Shown one piece after another: positions 26,618 to 34,632 of a DNA stretch of 64,000 nt. A program made the position numbers and the translations under genes. Origin of the DNA: Pseudomonadaceae bacterium. GTDB taxonomy: Bacteria; Pseudomonadota; Gammaproteobacteria; Pseudomonadales; Pseudomonadaceae. Below the pieces are notes generated by a model, which made no database searches, was not told the origin of the DNA, and saw nothing but the letters and a program-made list of their open reading frames with translations. Each line of letters starts with the position of its first letter. Position 1 is the stretch's first letter. The DNA lies in assembly GCA_030602315.1 (NCBI GenBank), contig JAUVZY010000001.1, positions 186,001-250,000 of the forward strand, read 5' to 3'.

Positions 26618-27784
26618 ATGGCCTTCTCCGAACGCATCGACCGCCTGAAAAGCTCCCTCATCCGTGAAATCCTCGCCGCCGCGCAAAAGCCCGAGGTGAT
26701 GTCGTTCGCCGGTGGCCTGCCCGCCGAGCCGATGCTGCCCAAGGTGGATTGGTCCGAGATGCCGGTCAGCCTCGGCCAGTACGGCATGAGCGAGGGGGAG
26801 CCGGCGCTGCGCGAGGTGATCGCCGCCCAGGCGCGTCTGCTCGGGGTGCCCTGCGAGGCCAGCCAGGTGCTGGTGCTGTCGGGGTCGCAGCAGGCCATCG
26901 ACCTGGCCTCCAAGCTGTTCATCGATCCGGGCACCGAAGTGCTGGTGGAAGCGCCGACCTACCTGGCCGCGCTGCAGTCGTTCCAGCTGTTCGGCGCCAA
27001 CTGCCTGGCGGTGCCGCAGGAGGCCGACGGCATGCAGCTCGATGCCCTGCGCCAGTGCCTGGAGCAGCACAAGCCGGCCTTCGCCTACCTGATTCCGACC
27101 TTCCAGAACCCGTCCGGCGCCCGCTACAGCGAGGCCAAGCGCGAGGCGGTGGCGGCGCTTTTGGACGAGTTCAACGTGCCGCTGTTCGAAGACGAGCCGT
27201 ACCGCGAGCTGGTGTTCGACGACGAGCAGGCCACCCCGATCGTCAGCCGCCTGCAGCGCACCAGCTGGATCTACACCGGCACGGTCTCCAAGACCCTGCT
27301 GCCGGGTCTGCGCGTGGGCTATCTGATCGCCTCGCCGGACCTGTTCCCCTACCTGCTGCGCCTGAAGCAGTCGGCGGACCTGCACACCAACCGCATCGGC
27401 CAGTGGCAGGCGCTGCAGTGGCTGGGCACCGCCCAGTACGACGCGCACATGGCCGAGCTGCGGCGCTTCTACCGCATCCGCCGGGATGCCATGCAGGCGG
27501 CCTTGCTCGAGCACTTCGCCGAGCTGGCCGACTGGCAGGTGCCCGAAGGCGGATTGTTCTTCTGGCTGACGCTGAAGCAGCCGATCGACACCCGCACCCT
27601 GCTCAAACCGGCGCTGGCGGCGGACGTGGTGTTCATGCCTGGCGAGCCGTTCTTCGTCGACCCGGAGAGCAACCTCGGCCATGTACGGCTGAATTTCAGC
27701 CACGTGGCGCCCGAGCGCCTGGCCGAAGGCCTCGGTCGCCTGGCCCGGGTCATCCGCGAAGCGCAGGCCGCGCAAGCGGCCTGA
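26618..27784 (+). CDS. PLP-dependent aminotransferase, class I/II (MocR/2-aminoadipate type)
   Basis: 388 residues of fold-type I aminotransferase. FAGGLPAEPMLP near the start, the GSQQAIDLASKLF cofactor loop, IPTFQNPSG, and the PLP-binding Lys in VSKTLLPGLRVGY are visible. It lacks the N-terminal GntR domain of true MocR regulators and resembles LysN/2-aminoadipate and valine-pyruvate transaminases. The ATG at 26618 (MAFSERIDRLK) is preferred over an upstream start that would run through the operator. The substrate cannot be read from the sequence. Confidence 0.88.
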   Translation: MAFSERIDRLKSSLIREILAAAQKPEVMSFAGGLPAEPMLPKVDWSEMPVSLGQYGMSEGEPALREVIAAQARLLGVPCEASQVLVLSGSQQAIDLASKLFIDPGTEVLVEAPTYLAALQSFQLFGANCLAVPQEADGMQLDALRQCLEQHKPAFAYLIPTFQNPSGARYSEAKREAVAALLDEFNVPLFEDEPYRELVFDDEQATPIVSRLQRTSWIYTGTVSKTLLPGLRVGYLIASPDLFPYLLRLKQSADLHTNRIGQWQALQWLGTAQYDAHMAELRRFYRIRRDAMQAALLEHFAELADWQVPEGGLFFWLTLKQPIDTRTLLKPALAADVVFMPGEPFFVDPESNLGHVRLNFSHVAPERLAEGLGRLARVIREAQAAQAA

Positions 27785-27830
27785 TGCCCCCGCGCGGCGA
27801 CCGCCCGGTCGCCGCCCTGCCGAGCGCCGT

Positions 27831-28073
27831 TCAGAGCAGCTCGGCGGCCTCCAGCCACTGCCGTGGCACGTCGCGCTTCAACGCCAGCTGGCACTGCTGG
27901 CTGGCTTCATCGAACACGATCACCGCCTGGCCGCTGGCGAGCGCCGCCTGGACCCGCTGCACGCGGGTCTGCAGCGGGGTGTCGTCGCCGTTGTCGGTGC
28001 CGTCGCGGGTGACGAAGTCCTCGATCAGACGAGTCAGGGTGTCGGCTTCGAGCAGGTGGTGAGGAATCAGCAT
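27831..28073 (-). CDS. YheU family protein (UPF0270)
   Basis: 80 residues: MLIPHHLLEADTLTRLIEDF, then VTRDGTD and QTRVQRVQAALASGQAVIVFDE, the pattern of the small YheU/UPF0270 proteins. The function is unknown. The frame continues upstream through low-complexity Arg-rich sequence, so the ATG at 28073 is the real start. It follows the NAGGN peptidase gene and may be its last operon member. Confidence 0.87.
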   Translation of the reverse strand: MLIPHHLLEADTLTRLIEDFVTRDGTDNGDDTPLQTRVQRVQAALASGQAVIVFDEASQQCQLALKRDVPRQWLEAAELL

Positions 28074-28161
28074 GGCGCCGTACCGTGAAAGAAAGGGGCG
28101 CCAATCTGCCGCGCCGCCGGGCGAACCGCAAGGGCGGCGCGCGCGTCGGCGCGGCCGACGC

Positions 28162-29364
28162 TCACTGCTCGTCCGGCGGGAGCGTGCGGCCAACCAGCGT
28201 GTCGACGGCTGGCACGCGGGTGTCCGGCTCCATCTGCGCGTCGTGTTCGAGCTGGTGACTGAAGCGCTCGAGCGAGGCGCGGTCGGCGTTCTGTGCGTCG
28301 GCGGCGAACACGGGCGCGCTCAGCAGATAGGCGCACAGCAGCCGGCTGAGCGCGGTCAGGCTGTCGATATGGGTGCGCTCGTAGCCGTGGGTGGCGTCGC
28401 AGCCGAACGCCACCAGGGCGGTGCGGATGTCGTGGCCGGCGGTCACCGCCGATTGCGCATCGCTGTGGTAGTAGCGGAACAGGTCGCGTCGGGCCGGGAT
28501 GTCGTGCTCGCCGGCGATCTTCAGCAGGTGGCGCGAGAGGTGGTAGTCGTAGGGGCCGCCGGAATCCTGCAGGGCGATGCTGACGGTGTGCTCGGTGGAT
28601 TGCTGGCCCTTGGCCGCCGGGGCGATGTCGATGCCGACGAATTCGCTGACGTCCCAGGGCAGCGCGGCGGCCGCGCCCGAGCCGGTTTCCTCGGTGATGG
28701 TGAAGATCGGATGGCAGTCGATCGGCGGCTCGCGGCCGCTTTCCACCACCGCCTTGAGCGCGGTGAGCAGGGCGGCGACGCCGGCCTTGTCATCCAGATG
28801 GCGGGCGTTGATGAAGCCGTCCTCGGTGAACTCGGGCAAGGGATCGAAGGCCACGAAGTCACCCACGTTGATCCCGAGCGCCACGGTGTCCGCCCGGCTA
28901 TGGGTGCGAGCGTCCAGTCTCAGCTCGACGTGGTCCCAGCTCACCGGCATCTCGTCCACCGCGGTGTTGAAGGCGTGCCCGGAGGCCAGCAGTGGCAGCA
29001 CGCTGCCACGGATCACGCCGCTGTCGGTGAACACGCTGACCCGACTGCCCTCGGCGAAGCGGCTGGACCAGCAGCCCACCGGTGCCAGGCCCAGGCGGCC
29101 GTTGTCATGGATTTCGCGGACGATCGCACCGATGGTGTCCAGATGCGCCGACACCGCGCGATCGGGGCTGTAGCGCCGGCCCTTGAGCGTGCCGCGGATG
29201 GTGCCGCGGCGGGTCAGCTCGTAGGGGATGCCGAGCTCGGTGAGCCGCTCGGCGACATAGCGCACGATGGTGTCGGTGAAGCCGGTCGGGCTGGGGATGG
29301 CGAGCATCTCCAGCAGCACGCGCTGCAGGTAATGAAGGTCGGGTTCGGGAAGCTGTGTGCTCAT
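28162..29364 (-). CDS. M42-type peptidase of the NAGGN osmoprotectant system
   Basis: 400 residues with metal-site motifs of M42/M20 peptidases: SAHLDT, NARHLDDKAG, TITEETGSGAA, GIDIAP and a late His (YERTHIDSLTAL). In gamma- and alphaproteobacteria this subfamily sits beside the N-acetylglutaminylglutamine amide synthesis genes and is presumed to process or degrade the dipeptide. AAGGAG precedes the ATG. Position after the synthetase on the same strand implies one operon. Confidence 0.9.
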   Translation of the reverse strand: MSTQLPEPDLHYLQRVLLEMLAIPSPTGFTDTIVRYVAERLTELGIPYELTRRGTIRGTLKGRRYSPDRAVSAHLDTIGAIVREIHDNGRLGLAPVGCWSSRFAEGSRVSVFTDSGVIRGSVLPLLASGHAFNTAVDEMPVSWDHVELRLDARTHSRADTVALGINVGDFVAFDPLPEFTEDGFINARHLDDKAGVAALLTALKAVVESGREPPIDCHPIFTITEETGSGAAAALPWDVSEFVGIDIAPAAKGQQSTEHTVSIALQDSGGPYDYHLSRHLLKIAGEHDIPARRDLFRYYHSDAQSAVTAGHDIRTALVAFGCDATHGYERTHIDSLTALSRLLCAYLLSAPVFAADAQNADRASLERFSHQLEHDAQMEPDTRVPAVDTLVGRTLPPDEQ

Positions 29365-29428
29365 GGAAGCTCCTTACAGCGAAGCGAAAGCCCGGGGCCG
29401 CGGGCTTTCCATGGATGGGGAAGAGGGC

Positions 29429-31171
29429 TCAGGCGGTGTTCTGGCTGAGTGGGAACAGCAGATCGATGAAGCGCTCGGCGGTCGGCTGCGGCTCGTGGTT
29501 GGCCAGACCGACCCGCTCGTTGGCCTCGATGAACACGTAATCGGGCGCATCGGCGGCGCTGACCAGCAGATCGAGACCGACCACCGGGATATCCAGCGCG
29601 CGCGCCGCGCGCACCGCGGCCTCCTGCAGGGTCGGATGCAGGTTCGCGGTGACGTCCTCCAGGGTGCCGCCGGTATGCAGGTTGGCGGTGCGCCGGACCG
29701 GCAGGCGCTGGCCGTCGGGTAGCACGCTGTCCAGGTCGTATCCGGCGGCCCTGAGGCAGCGGCAAGTCTCGTCATCCAGCGGAATGCGGCTCTCGCCGCC
29801 GGTGGCGGCTGCGCGGCGGCGGCTCTGTTTTTCGATCAGCGCGCGGATGCGCGTGCGGCCATCGCCGATCACTTCGGCCGGCCGGCGGATCGCCGCGGCC
29901 ACCACCGCGTAGCCGATCACCACGATGCGCAGATCGAGCCCGGCGTGGTAGCTCTCGAGCAGCACGCGGGTGTCGAACTGGCGGGCGCGCTCGATGGCGG
30001 CCTCGAGCTCGTCCTCGCCGGTCAGGTCCACCGCGACGCCCTGGCCCTGTTCGCCGTTCACCGGTTTGACCACCACGCGCCGATGCTGGGCGAGGAAGGC
30101 GGCGTTGTCCTCGCGGCTGCCGGCCAGCTGCTGCGCGGGCAGGTTGAGCGCGGCGCGGGCCAGGCAGCGGTGGGTCAGCTGCTTGTCCTGACAGAGGGTC
30201 ATGCTCACCGCGCTGGTCAGATCCGACAGCGACTCGCGGCAGCGGATGCGCCGTCCGCCGTGGGTGAGGGTGAACAGGCCCGCCTCGGCGTCGTCCACCT
30301 GCACCTCGATGCCGCGCTTGCGCGCCTCGTCGACGATGATGCGTGCGTAGGGATTGAGGTCCGCCTCCGGGCCGGGGCCGAGGAACAGCGCCTGGTTGAT
30401 GGTGTTCTTGCGCTTGATGGTGAAGGTCTGCAGATCGCGAAAGCCCAGCTTGGCGTACAGCGCCTTGGCCTGGCGGTTGTCGTGCAGCACCGAGAGGTCG
30501 AGGTAGGCCCGGCCCTTGCCCATGTAATGCTCGATCAGGTGGCGCACCAGCGCCTCGCCGACCCCCGGTCGCGGGCAGCTCGGCGACACCGCCAGGCACC
30601 ACAGGCTCGAGCCGTTCTCCGGATCATCGAAGGCCTTGCGGTGATCCAGCCCCATCATCGCGCCGAGCACCTGGCCGGAGGTTTCGTCCTCGGCCAGCCA
30701 GTACACGGGGCCGCCCTCGTCACGCGGGGTGCAGTGGCTGGGGTCGACCGGCAGCATGTGCCGCGCCTGGTACAGGCAGTTGATCGCTGACCAGTCAGCC
30801 TCGCTCTGCACCCGACGGATGACGAAGCCGCGAAAGATCTCATGGGCCGGACGGTAGTCGGAGAACCACAGGCGAAAGGTGTCGGAGGGATCGAGAAACA
30901 GCTGCTGCGGCGCATAAGCCAGGACCTGCTGCGGCGCGGCGACGTACAGCGCGATGTCGCGTTCGCCGGGCGCCTCGTTGAGCAGCTCGGCGGACAGCGA
31001 GGCGGCGTCGGGGTAGGTGTGGCCGATCAGGATGCGTCCCCAGCCGCAATGCACGGCGATCGGGCCGGACGATTCGCGCCGGCCGTCCTCGGCCAGACGC
31101 GCCTGCAAGCGCTGGTAGGTGGGCGTCTGGCCGCGCAACAGGCGTTGGCCATAGGCTTGCGACTTCTGCAT
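29429..31171 (-). CDS. ngg: N-acetylglutaminylglutamine synthetase (GNAT + ATP-grasp)
   Basis: 580 residues. The N-terminal half is a GNAT acetyltransferase (LYAKLGFRDLQTFTIKRKN). The C-terminal half is an ATP-grasp ligase (VVVKPVNGEQGQGVAVDLTG; VLLESYHAGLDLRIVVIGYAVVAA). Together they make N-acetyl-Gln-Gln, the precursor of the osmolyte NAGGN. I take the ATG at 31171, with AAGAGGA about seven bases upstream; the TTG at 31219 has no such site. Lies between the amidotransferase and peptidase genes. Confidence 0.92.
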   Translation of the reverse strand: MQKSQAYGQRLLRGQTPTYQRLQARLAEDGRRESSGPIAVHCGWGRILIGHTYPDAASLSAELLNEAPGERDIALYVAAPQQVLAYAPQQLFLDPSDTFRLWFSDYRPAHEIFRGFVIRRVQSEADWSAINCLYQARHMLPVDPSHCTPRDEGGPVYWLAEDETSGQVLGAMMGLDHRKAFDDPENGSSLWCLAVSPSCPRPGVGEALVRHLIEHYMGKGRAYLDLSVLHDNRQAKALYAKLGFRDLQTFTIKRKNTINQALFLGPGPEADLNPYARIIVDEARKRGIEVQVDDAEAGLFTLTHGGRRIRCRESLSDLTSAVSMTLCQDKQLTHRCLARAALNLPAQQLAGSREDNAAFLAQHRRVVVKPVNGEQGQGVAVDLTGEDELEAAIERARQFDTRVLLESYHAGLDLRIVVIGYAVVAAAIRRPAEVIGDGRTRIRALIEKQSRRRAAATGGESRIPLDDETCRCLRAAGYDLDSVLPDGQRLPVRRTANLHTGGTLEDVTANLHPTLQEAAVRAARALDIPVVGLDLLVSAADAPDYVFIEANERVGLANHEPQPTAERFIDLLFPLSQNTA

Positions 31172-31271
31172 GGAAAATCCTCTTGGAGCGGTGGCCTGTG
31201 CGGTGTGTTGTTCAGTCAAGTTCGGCAGGCCGAGGTTCCCGCAGGCCGCGGCGGGGGCCTGGCGCGCCGGA

Positions 31272-33044
31272 CTACAGCCCCTGTTCGCTCAGCCACAGGT
31301 TCAGCGCCGCCAGCTGCCAGAGCTTGGAGCCGCGCAACGGCGTCAGCTGACCCTGCGGGTCGGCCAGCAGATGTTCGATCGCCTGCGGCTGGTAGAGGCC
31401 GCGGTCCTGGCTCGGGTCGGTCAACAGCTCGCGCACCCAGTCGAGGGTGGCGCCGGAGAGGTGCTTTAAGCCCGGTACCGGAAAGTAGCCCTTGGGTCGG
31501 TCGATCACCTCGGCAGGGATGACCCGGCGCGCGGCTTCCTTGAGCACGTACTTGCCGCCGTCTGGCAGCTTGTAGTGCGCCGGAATGCGCGCCGACAGCT
31601 CGGCCACCCGGTAGTCCAGAAACGGCGTGCGCGCCTCCAGGCTCCAGGCCATGGTCATGTTGTCGACCCGCTTGACCGGGTCGTCCACCAGCATCACCGT
31701 GCTGTCGAGGCGCAGGGCCTTGTCCACCGCCGCCTCGGCGCCCGGTTCGGCGAAATGCCGGCGCACGAAGTCGCCGGAAAAGTCGCCCTTGAGCCACTGC
31801 GCCTGCATCAGCGCGGCGTATTCCTCGTAGCTGCGGTCACGGAAGGCGGTGAGGTAGGCCGCCACCGGATCGGGCGCGCCGTCCACCTTCGGGTACCAGT
31901 GATAGCCGGCGAACAGCTCGTCGGCGCCCTGGCCGCTTTGCACCACCTTGCAGTGCCGGGCGACCTCGCGCGAGAGCAGGTAGAAGGCGATGCAGTCGTG
32001 GCTGACCATCGGCTCGCTCATGGCGCGGAAGGCGGCCGGCAGCTGTTCGAGGATCTCGTGTTCGCCGATGCGCAGCTGGTGGTGGCGGGTCTGGTAATGC
32101 GTGGCGATCAGATCCGAGTACTTGAACTCGTCGCCGCGCTCGCCGCCGGCATCCTCGAAGCCGATGGAGAAGGTCAACAGGTTGTCCGCCGCGCCGGCTT
32201 CGCGCAGCAGGCCGACCAACAGGCTCGAATCGACGCCGCCCGAGAGCAGCACCCCGACATCCACCGCCGCGCGCTGACGGATCGCCACGGCGTCGCGCAG
32301 GGTGTCGAGCACCCGCTGCTGCCAGTCCTCGAAGCGGTAGGACTGTTCTTCGGCGGCGGCACCGAACCGCAACTGCCACCACGTCTGGCGGCTGCAGTTG
32401 CCCTGGGCGTCGAAGCGCATCCAGCTGGCCGGCGGCAGTTTTTCGATGCCGGCGATCAGCGTATCGGGCGCCGGCACCACGGCGTGGAAGCTCATGTAGT
32501 GGTTGAGCGCCACGGGGTTGAGCTGCGGTTCGATATCGCCGCCCTTGAGCAGCGCGGGCAGGGTGGAGGCAAAGCGCAGGCGCCGCTCGGTGAGCGAGAA
32601 ATACAGCGGTTTGACGCCCAGGCGGTCGCGGGCGATGAACAGCTCACCGGTGTCGCGGTTGTGAATGGCGAACACGAACATGCCGTTCAGTCGCGGCAGC
32701 AGCGCCTCGCCCCAGGCATGGAAGCCCTTGAGCAGCACCTCGGTATCGCCTTCGGAGAAGAAGCGATAGCCCATGCCTTCGAGTTCGGCACGCAGTTCCG
32801 GGTAGTTGTAGATGGCGCCGTTGAACACCATGGACAGGCCGAGCGCAGGGTCGACCATCGGCTGGCCGGAGGCCTCGCACAGGTCCATGATCTTCAGCCG
32901 CCGGTGGCCGAAGGCCAGGGGGCCATGGCTATGGAAGCCGCAGGCATCGGGCCCGCGCGCGCTGAGGTGGTGGGTGATGCGTTCAACCGCCGACAGGGCG
33001 GCCGGTTGATGATCGAAACGATACTCTCCAGCTATGCCGCACAT
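31272..33044 (-). CDS. asnO: N-acetylglutaminylglutamine amidotransferase (asparagine synthetase-like)
   Basis: 590 residues. Class II glutamine amidotransferase with catalytic Cys2 (MCGIAGEY) and a C-terminal asparagine synthetase domain with pyrophosphate loop GVLLSGGVDSSLLVG. In the NAGGN pathway it amidates the C-terminus of N-acetyl-Gln-Gln. A general asparagine synthetase B is the alternative, but the adjacent GNAT/ATP-grasp and M42 genes make the NAGGN role far more likely. First gene of the osmolyte operon, divergent from a MarR gene. Confidence 0.92.
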   Translation of the reverse strand: MCGIAGEYRFDHQPAALSAVERITHHLSARGPDACGFHSHGPLAFGHRRLKIMDLCEASGQPMVDPALGLSMVFNGAIYNYPELRAELEGMGYRFFSEGDTEVLLKGFHAWGEALLPRLNGMFVFAIHNRDTGELFIARDRLGVKPLYFSLTERRLRFASTLPALLKGGDIEPQLNPVALNHYMSFHAVVPAPDTLIAGIEKLPPASWMRFDAQGNCSRQTWWQLRFGAAAEEQSYRFEDWQQRVLDTLRDAVAIRQRAAVDVGVLLSGGVDSSLLVGLLREAGAADNLLTFSIGFEDAGGERGDEFKYSDLIATHYQTRHHQLRIGEHEILEQLPAAFRAMSEPMVSHDCIAFYLLSREVARHCKVVQSGQGADELFAGYHWYPKVDGAPDPVAAYLTAFRDRSYEEYAALMQAQWLKGDFSGDFVRRHFAEPGAEAAVDKALRLDSTVMLVDDPVKRVDNMTMAWSLEARTPFLDYRVAELSARIPAHYKLPDGGKYVLKEAARRVIPAEVIDRPKGYFPVPGLKHLSGATLDWVRELLTDPSQDRGLYQPQAIEHLLADPQGQLTPLRGSKLWQLAALNLWLSEQGL

Positions 33045-33189
33045 GATCCTTACCGGTTCTCCGTTGGGGATTGTGACTGGCGCGCAACAGGCCTGGTTCA
33101 GCGCCGTCGGGCACTTGCGGCACCGGCGGTCGCCCGGGGCTGTCGCGGTTGCGTCAAGCCAGTCGGGCTATTCACCAAAACAAATTAAT

Positions 33190-33205
33190 GGTTTGATGTC
33201 AAACC
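33190..33205. promoter_or_regulatory. Perfect 16-bp palindrome, candidate MarR operator
   Basis: GGTTTGA-TG-TCAAACC, with 7-bp perfect arms, lies between asnO and the divergent MarR gene. Size and symmetry suit a MarR dimer. It abuts a possible GTG start (33206), which argues for the later ATG as the regulator start. Confidence 0.6.
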
Positions 33206-33241
33206 GTGTCGTCGGCTTTTGCTGAGGATTGTCTTGTAAAA

Positions 33242-33703
33242 ATGATTTCAGATGAAACGAAAAGCGCAGCGGCAGAGCAGTTCCAGGTCGCCCTGTTCCA
33301 GGCGTTGCGGCGCCTGCAGCAGGACGCCGAAGTGCACGCCAAGCGACTGGCACGCTTTGGCGGGCTTACCCCGGTGCAGCTGATGATTCTCAAGGTGTTG
33401 CAGGAGGAGGGGCGGCTGACCGCCAGCGCGCTGAGCCGGCGCGTGAGCCTGACGCCGGCGACCCTGTCCGGCCTTTTGGACCGGCTGGAGGAACGCGGCC
33501 TGCTCGAGCGTCAGCGTGATGTGCAGGACCGTCGCCGCCAGTGGCTGTTGATCAGCGGCACTGGGCGAGAGTTGCTCAGGCAGGCGCCACCGTTGCTGCC
33601 GCCGGAATTCTGCGCGCGGTTTGCCGCATTGGCCGAGTGGGAAAAACACAGCATCGCCGCCGCGCTGTTGCGGGCGGCCGAGCTGTGCGGGGAGCTGGAG
33701 TGA
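33242..33703 (+). CDS. MarR-family regulator beside the NAGGN operon
   Basis: 153 residues from the ATG at 33242; a GTG at 33206 would add 12. Winged helix: GGLTPVQLMILKVLQEEGRLTASALSRRVSLTPATLSGLLDRLEERGLLERQRDVQDRRRQWLLIS, with the DRR wing. Divergent from asnO across 200 bases that contain the palindrome. It probably controls itself and perhaps the osmolyte operon. A similarly placed MarR gene occurs in other pseudomonads. Confidence 0.87.
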   Translation: MISDETKSAAAEQFQVALFQALRRLQQDAEVHAKRLARFGGLTPVQLMILKVLQEEGRLTASALSRRVSLTPATLSGLLDRLEERGLLERQRDVQDRRRQWLLISGTGRELLRQAPPLLPPEFCARFAALAEWEKHSIAAALLRAAELCGELE

Positions 33704-33715
33704 ACGGCGGGAGGG

Positions 33716-34000
33716 TCAGGTGTACTTGGTGAAGATGGCGCGTACCCGGGCCAGGGTTTCTTCGCTGTCGCTGGCCGGATTGAGCACCGCCTCTTCCACC
33801 AGGCACACGAGCATCTCCTGGTAGGCGCGATCGAGCGCCTTGCGGGCGGCGGAAAACTGCTGGGCGACCGCCTCGCAGTCCTCTTCCCGGCGGATCATCG
33901 CCTGAATGCCACGAATCTGGCCTTCCACGCGGGCCAGACGCTTGAGCATCGCATCGCGTTGCTGCGCCATGGCCTGTTCCTGCTCCACCGGGACTTTCAT
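33716..34000 (-). CDS. CsoR/FrmR-family repressor with atypical ligand residues
   Basis: 94 residues, all-helical: LKRLARVEGQIRGIQAMIRREEDCEAV, then RKALDRAYQEMLVCLVEEAV. The first family Cys is kept (Cys42). By my alignment the usual His and second Cys of the CsoR C-H-C set are Leu and Ala, and a Cys (Cys66) sits one residue before the His position. It may therefore sense thiols, persulfide or an electrophile rather than copper. Its ATG directly follows the stop of the heme protein gene, so the two are coupled. Confidence 0.82.
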   Translation of the reverse strand: MKVPVEQEQAMAQQRDAMLKRLARVEGQIRGIQAMIRREEDCEAVAQQFSAARKALDRAYQEMLVCLVEEAVLNPASDSEETLARVRAIFTKYT

Positions 34001-34555
34001 TCACTCAACCTCACGGGAAAGGGTAAAGGCGCCGCGCAGGTCGCCCATCTGGTAGCCGCGCGCCTGATCGTCGGGGTAGCGCGCGTCGATCACGCTGGCC
34101 AGCTCGGGTTTGATCGACTGGCCGTGGCAGGCCAGGCAAGGCTCGCCCACACCGATCGCCTGCATGTAGCGGTAGCGGCCGTCGACCCGCTCGCCGTGCT
34201 TGAGGTCGGCCAGCGGCTCGCCGGCGGCGGCGCGCGCGGCGAACGACTCGAGCACCTGGCGCTCCCAGGCGTCCGGCGCGTTGTTCGGATTGCGGATCTT
34301 GAGCGAAGTGCGTCCCACTTGCCAGACCCCATCGCCGTGTTTGGCGGCGATTTCGGGGGCCAGCAGATGACAGGCTTCCACCGCCTTGGCCGGACCGCCG
34401 GTGGCGACCGCTTCTTTCACCGTGGCCAGCAGTTCCTGCTGGAACGGCGGGATCAGACTGGCGGCTTCCTGGTTCAGGGCTTGATCGGTGGCAGGGGTGC
34501 CGGCCTGGGCAGCCAGGGGCAGGACGGCGAGGGCCAGCAGTGCACGCAGCATCAT
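34001..34555 (-). CDS. DUF3365/Tll0287-like c-type heme protein
   Basis: 184 residues. The signal peptide (MMLRALLALAVLPLAAQAG) is followed by a helical sensor-like domain and one heme c site, CLACH (Cys140, Cys143, His144). Probably a periplasmic mono-heme protein; related domains serve as redox or gas sensors. AGGAG lies six bases before the ATG at 34555. The frame runs much further upstream into the antisense of mnmC, which is not coding. It is co-transcribed with the CsoR-type gene. Confidence 0.85.
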   Translation of the reverse strand: MMLRALLALAVLPLAAQAGTPATDQALNQEAASLIPPFQQELLATVKEAVATGGPAKAVEACHLLAPEIAAKHGDGVWQVGRTSLKIRNPNNAPDAWERQVLESFAARAAAGEPLADLKHGERVDGRYRYMQAIGVGEPCLACHGQSIKPELASVIDARYPDDQARGYQMGDLRGAFTLSREVE

Positions 34556-34567
34556 CGGAAACTCCTT

Positions 34568-34600
34568 GTATTCGCGGGGTGAATATAGGGTGGGGAGTAT
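34568..34600 (-). promoter_or_regulatory. Possible promoter/operator of the heme protein-CsoR operon
   Basis: On the minus strand a -10-like TATATT sits inside an alternating C-tract/AT segment bounded by ATAC motifs, with no good -35. G/C-tracts flanked by GTAT/ATAC are typical of CsoR-family operators, so this may be autoregulatory. Weak evidence. Confidence 0.3.
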
Positions 34601-34632
34601 CTGGTGGGTGCTGAGCGAACGCAAGCGGGCGA

